Shown piece by piece: positions 60,880-64,000 of a stretch of DNA of 64,000 bases (within the stretch, counting starts at the first letter, position 1; each line of letters starts with the position of its first letter). This stretch comes from Phycisphaerales bacterium (GTDB lineage Bacteria; Planctomycetota; Phycisphaerae; Phycisphaerales; UBA1924), in NCBI GenBank assembly GCA_030149165.1, contig JASBRY010000008.1:62001-126000 (forward strand), read 5' to 3'. The position numbers and the translations under genes were made by a program. Below the pieces are notes generated by a model, which was not told the origin of the DNA, ran no database searches, and saw only the letters and a program-made list of their open reading frames with translations.

Positions 60880-61755
60880 ATGCCTTACAGTCAACGGCCA
60901 ACCGATAGCGAGCAGTCAAACTGGCGCGAGAAGCTCTTCGAGATCATCTTCGAAGCGGACACTCCGAAAGGCAAAGCATTCGATATCGCGCTCATCATTG
61001 CGATCTTCCTCTCAGTTTTGGTGGTTATCCTCAGCACACTGAAGTCCGCGGGTGAGGAGCCGTATAAGACTATTTTTTATGCACTCGAGTGGTTCTTCAC
61101 AGTACTCTTCACGATCGAGTATGTGCTCAGACTGCTGATCGTTCGGCGTCCTCTGCGTTACGCGACCTCGTTCTTTGGGATCATTGATCTGCTCTCGATT
61201 CTCCCGGCGTTCCTTGGGATATTGCTCCCTGGATCTGGAAGCGAACGGCTGATGATCGTCCGCACGCTCAGACTTCTGCGCATTTTCCGAATCTTCAAAC
61301 TCGCGCGGTATCTCTCAGAAGCGACAGCACTCAAGCATGCGTTCTACATCAGCAGACACAAAATCGCGGTGTTTATGGCGACCGTGCTCATCGTGATCCT
61401 GATCGCGAGCGCGTTGATGCATGTTGTTGAGAGCGCTGCAGGAAATGAAGACTTCGAATCCATGCCAAGCGCCATGTACTGGGCGATCATCACCATGACC
61501 ACTGTGGGCTACGGCGACATCATCCCGATCACCACCATCGGCAAGGCGACTACAGCGGTGCTGGTGCTTGTGGGCTATTCCATGATCATCGTTCCGACAG
61601 GCATTCTTTCCGCAGAGATCGCAGGTGTGCAAAAATCAAAGAATGTCACCACGCGGTCATGCCCCTCATGCATGTACCAAGGGCATGATCCCGATGCGCT
61701 GTACTGCAAACACTGCGGCGAATCACTCAACAAAGATTCAAAATCAGAGGTCTGA
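60880..61755 (+). CDS. Kv-like voltage-gated ion channel with C-terminal zinc ribbon
   Basis: 291 residues, six transmembrane segments. The S4 sensor [18 protein letters not shown] has five Arg and two Lys at three-residue steps; the pore has the K+ filter TTVGYGD. After S6 there is a short zinc-ribbon-like domain CPSC...YCKHCG in place of a tetramerisation or ligand-binding domain. Probably a potassium channel of the inner membrane. The last 12 bases overlap the convergent glutaminase gene. Confidence 0.92.
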   Translation: MPYSQRPTDSEQSNWREKLFEIIFEADTPKGKAFDIALIIAIFLSVLVVILSTLKSAGEEPYKTIFYALEWFFTVLFTIEYVLRLLIVRRPLRYATSFFGIIDLLSILPAFLGILLPGSGSERLMIVRTLRLLRIFRIFKLARYLSEATALKHAFYISRHKIAVFMATVLIVILIASALMHVVESAAGNEDFESMPSAMYWAIITMTTVGYGDIIPITTIGKATTAVLVLVGYSMIIVPTGILSAEIAGVQKSKNVTTRSCPSCMYQGHDPDALYCKHCGESLNKDSKSEV

Positions 61756-62829
61756 TTCTTCCTCGAAAAGCTCGCGCTTATGTACGGTCGCGTCTCCGAC
61801 ATGTTGCGATGTGTCTGGGAGTGCTGGCGCTGGATCTTCGATGCCGTCGATGTGATTGAGCACTTCACCGTGCTGGTGCCAAGTCTCGAAGATGTGCATC
61901 CCAGAGTTCCGACTCAGATCCTCGAACACATTGATCCCGCGCACGCTGTTGCCTCGCTCATCGACAGGCGGCGAGTACACGCAGATCCCAAACTGTCCCG
62001 GGACCACAGCGATGATCCCACCTGACACTCCGGACTTTGCGGGGAGCCCGACGGTGTATGCCCATTCCCCGGCGTAGTTGTACATGCCGCAGGTGTGCAT
62101 GACCGTGAGCACATCGCGGATGTACTCGCTCTGCACGCAACGCTCGTGCGTGACGGGATTGACACCACCATTGGCGAGTGTCGCGGCCATGGTTGCCATG
62201 TCCTTTGCGGTGACGAGTACTGAGCACTGCTTGAAGTACAGGTTGAGTGCTTCTTCGACATCGCCGTCAATGATCCCGAAGTTGAGCATGAGGTGCGCCA
62301 TCGCACGGTTCCGGTGTCCTGTTGTGCGTTCGGATTCGTAGACCGCTTCGTCGATGCTTGGGGTGCGCCCCATGGTCTTTCCGAGCATCTCGAGCATGCG
62401 ATCGAGGCGGTGTTGCTGACTGTCACCTCGGATCATGGAAGTCACAGCGATCGCACCGGCGTTGACCATCGGATTGTGTGGTCTGTTGTTCGCATCTAAA
62501 CGGATGATGGAATCAAAGGAATCACCCGATGGCTCGACGCCAACACGCGCCATGACATACTCTCGGCCGTGATCCGCGAGCGCCAGCGCATGCGTGAAGG
62601 GTTTAGAGAGTGATTGAATCGTGAAGGTACTCTCGTGATCCCCAACTTCGAATGCTTCACCATCAACGGTCACCAACGAGATCGCGAATGTATCAGGATC
62701 CGCTTTGGCGAGTTCAGGGATGTAGTCCGCGAGCCGACCGTCATTGCAGTCTTTGTAGCGTTCGTGGAGAGACCCCAGCGCGCTGGAGACTTCCTTGTGA
62801 CTGTATGGACGATGGTTCTTTGGGGTCAT
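61744..62829 (-). CDS. glsA: Glutaminase
   Basis: 361 residues, about 50 longer than the common 310. The serine-hydrolase-like active site is [12 protein letters not shown] (Ser and Lys), with [23 protein letters not shown] and [12 protein letters not shown] as further signatures. Hydrolyses glutamine to glutamate and ammonia; in some bacteria it supports acid resistance. ATG 62829 was chosen with TATCGT eight bases upstream; the extra length is at the C-terminus, which is acidic and without a known domain. It overlaps the channel gene tail-to-tail by 12 bases. Confidence 0.94.
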   Translation of the reverse strand: MTPKNHRPYSHKEVSSALGSLHERYKDCNDGRLADYIPELAKADPDTFAISLVTVDGEAFEVGDHESTFTIQSLSKPFTHALALADHGREYVMARVGVEPSGDSFDSIIRLDANNRPHNPMVNAGAIAVTSMIRGDSQQHRLDRMLEMLGKTMGRTPSIDEAVYESERTTGHRNRAMAHLMLNFGIIDGDVEEALNLYFKQCSVLVTAKDMATMAATLANGGVNPVTHERCVQSEYIRDVLTVMHTCGMYNYAGEWAYTVGLPAKSGVSGGIIAVVPGQFGICVYSPPVDERGNSVRGINVFEDLSRNSGMHIFETWHQHGEVLNHIDGIEDPAPALPDTSQHVGDATVHKRELFEEESDL

Positions 62830-62968
62830 GTGAGTGAACGATAGACACTGTTGATGAAAAATGGATTCCACAGACACAACTTCTCGTACAGTCAATGCTC
62901 AAGTATCCACTCGCACGCTATGCTTGGAGGCAACTGTATTTTTACGATGTAACTAGAGGAGTGTAAGA

Positions 62969-63439
62969 GTGCGTCGTGAACTGAAACTGAACAACCTTGA
63001 TGAAGCCCTGAGTGAGTGCAGATCACTGCTCGGGCTCGGCTATACGATGCACGGCAAATGGACACTCGCTCAGATGTGCAATCACATCCGTTTAACAATG
63101 CAAGCAAATATGCACGGCTATCCGCGATGGATGAGCGTACTCGGATTGCCCCTTCGTCCGTTTCTCCGTCGATTCGCACTACCTGGATTAATGGAAGGCC
63201 GATCGATCAAGGGGATGAAAACCGCAGGGATGTTCGTCCCAAAGGATGATTTGAACGACAAAGAAGAACTCGAGTTGCTAGAGCAGTGTGTACACGAGTT
63301 TCAGAGCTCGTCTGAACCGCTGCATCCGCATCCTGGCTTCGGGAATATGCCACGCGAAGAGTTCAATCGGTTCCACGCGGCGCACGCGGCTCATCATTTG
63401 AGTTTTCTCGTGCCTTCTCAAGCATCCAAAGGCAGCTGA
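62969..63439 (+). CDS. DUF1569 family protein (DinB-like fold)
   Basis: 156 residues from a GTG preceded by AGAGGAG. HGKWTLAQMCNHIRLTM and HPHPGFGNMPREEFNRFHAAHAAHHL give the His pattern of the DUF1569/DinB-like four-helix metal-binding fold, with His residues near 38 and in the last two motifs. The family is common in planctomycetes; reaction unknown, possibly thiol-dependent transfer. Confidence 0.8.
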   Translation: MRRELKLNNLDEALSECRSLLGLGYTMHGKWTLAQMCNHIRLTMQANMHGYPRWMSVLGLPLRPFLRRFALPGLMEGRSIKGMKTAGMFVPKDDLNDKEELELLEQCVHEFQSSSEPLHPHPGFGNMPREEFNRFHAAHAAHHLSFLVPSQASKGS

Positions 63440-63614
63440 TTTGTCGATCGCTCGTTGTAATTTTCTGCGAACCACCAGGACTTTTAGCCGCGTGATCTAA
63501 ATTACATAAGAGCGAACTCAAGGGATTATGGTCCATCCATATCATTGCTTTCTGGTACACTTAGAATCTTGGTTATCCAGCCTGAACACTTTGAATACAG
63601 GAGAACTCCAGGTG

Positions 63615-64000
63615 ATGAACTCAAAACAAATCCGAATTTCAATGCTGTGTCTTGCATCGCTGCTGCTACTTGGCGCGACGGCACGACTGCAATCTGATCG
63701 GACTGTTCAGCAGGACGATGAGAAAGCCGTCCAGGTGCACTATCTGGAGATTGTGACGAAGGAAGTCGACGATACATGTAAAGTACTTGCTGATGCACAT
63801 GGCATTGTTTTCAGTGATTCGATTCCGGTACTCGGGAACGCTCGGACTGCGGATCTCCCAGATGGTGGTCGCATTGGGGTGCGTGCTCCGATGCGGGAAA
63901 CTGAGGCGCCAGTCGTTCGGCCGTACTTATTGGTGGATGATATCGAAGCAGCAGTCAAAGCTGCTGAAAGGGGCGGTGCACAAGTTGCTATCCCGCCGAT
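63615..64000 (+). CDS. Exported VOC/glyoxalase-like protein, 3' end outside window
   Basis: The frame is open to the window end (128 residues seen). Residues ~8-24 form a signal-like hydrophobic stretch (SMLCLASLLLLGATA), then a VOC half-domain: VHYLEIVTKEVDDTCKVLA, followed by GGRIGVRAPMRETEAPVVRPYLLVDDIEAAVKAAERGG. Members of this fold are usually cytoplasmic, so an export signal is odd. AGGAGAA is about 12 bases, and CCAGGTG 4 bases, before the ATG. Function unknown without the C-terminus. Confidence 0.7.
   Translation, partial: MNSKQIRISMLCLASLLLLGATARLQSDRTVQQDDEKAVQVHYLEIVTKEVDDTCKVLADAHGIVFSDSIPVLGNARTADLPDGGRIGVRAPMRETEAPVVRPYLLVDDIEAAVKAAERGGAQVAIPP

Overview
The window looks like chromosome of a marine planctomycete of the Phycisphaera group (Phycisphaerae). 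The main sign is a C-terminal dockerin-like module of the type N-G-D-G-x-LNF(L/F)DVS-x-(F/Y)-L, ending in a Cys-containing tail, on four secreted proteins. Futalosine-pathway menaquinone synthesis (MqnD), a DUF1569 protein, a cysteine-knuckle membrane protein and an LptD-like outer-membrane barrel fit the same group. This assignment is by motif recognition, not by a search. The content is mostly housekeeping and catabolic; I see no CRISPR array, rRNA, intact insertion sequence or intact prophage.

Layout: 1-1347 holds the end of a TrkA-C domain gene coupled to an AstE/aspartoacylase-like amidohydrolase. 1349-5303 is a minus-strand block (DNA polymerase IV, GNAT acetyltransferase, DUF2231 membrane protein, S10 serine carboxypeptidase). 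5399-13574 is a plus-strand acyl-CoA block that resembles leucine catabolism: biotin-dependent carboxyltransferase, coiled-coil lipoprotein, HMG-CoA lyase, three crotonase-fold proteins and a VLCAD-like acyl-CoA dehydrogenase. 13792-17886 encodes E1-alpha, a small unknown protein, E1-beta and E2 of a pyruvate or branched-chain 2-oxoacid dehydrogenase; the E2 has an unusual Tyr/Pro/Gln/Gly linker. 18068-23208 has two dockerin-tailed secreted proteins (one a matrixin-like protease) around ribosomal protein L31.

23329-39518 contains MetH, an orphan FecCD permease, SmpB, a lipoprotein-rhodanese-MqnD run, PurF, LptD, a YhaM-like HD exonuclease, a GPH sugar symporter and two surface or membrane proteins. 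39517-41557 is a junk-like zone: a 3' fragment of a mobile-element RepA/AAA ATPase, three kinds of palindromic repeat and a beta-propeller protein. Around 40.3-41.6 kb the plus strand changes from G-rich to C-rich regardless of gene direction, as at a replication terminus or an inversion edge. 41614-54643 carries S4 (strong promoter, folded leader, terminator), a PpiD-like chaperone, two tandem dockerin-tailed proteins, ThiS, PncC, a B12-domain/MeaB GTPase fusion, 3-hydroxybutyryl-CoA dehydrogenase, TPR-RecX, an Imm32-like orphan, tRNA-Glu, NadD, MetK, PurM and MscL. 54691-64000 has a TPR protein, an RRM/RGG RNA-binding protein, tRNA-Asn, a secreted alpha/beta hydrolase, an aminotransferase-glycerate kinase pair, IF-1, a Kv-like channel with a zinc ribbon, glutaminase, DUF1569 and a secreted VOC-fold protein cut by the window end.

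A recurring expression signal is worth attention. At least twelve genes lack a good Shine-Dalgarno and have a TANNNT hexamer 5-8 bases before the start codon, the layout expected of leaderless mRNAs, while other genes use ordinary GGAG-type sites or stop/start overlap coupling.
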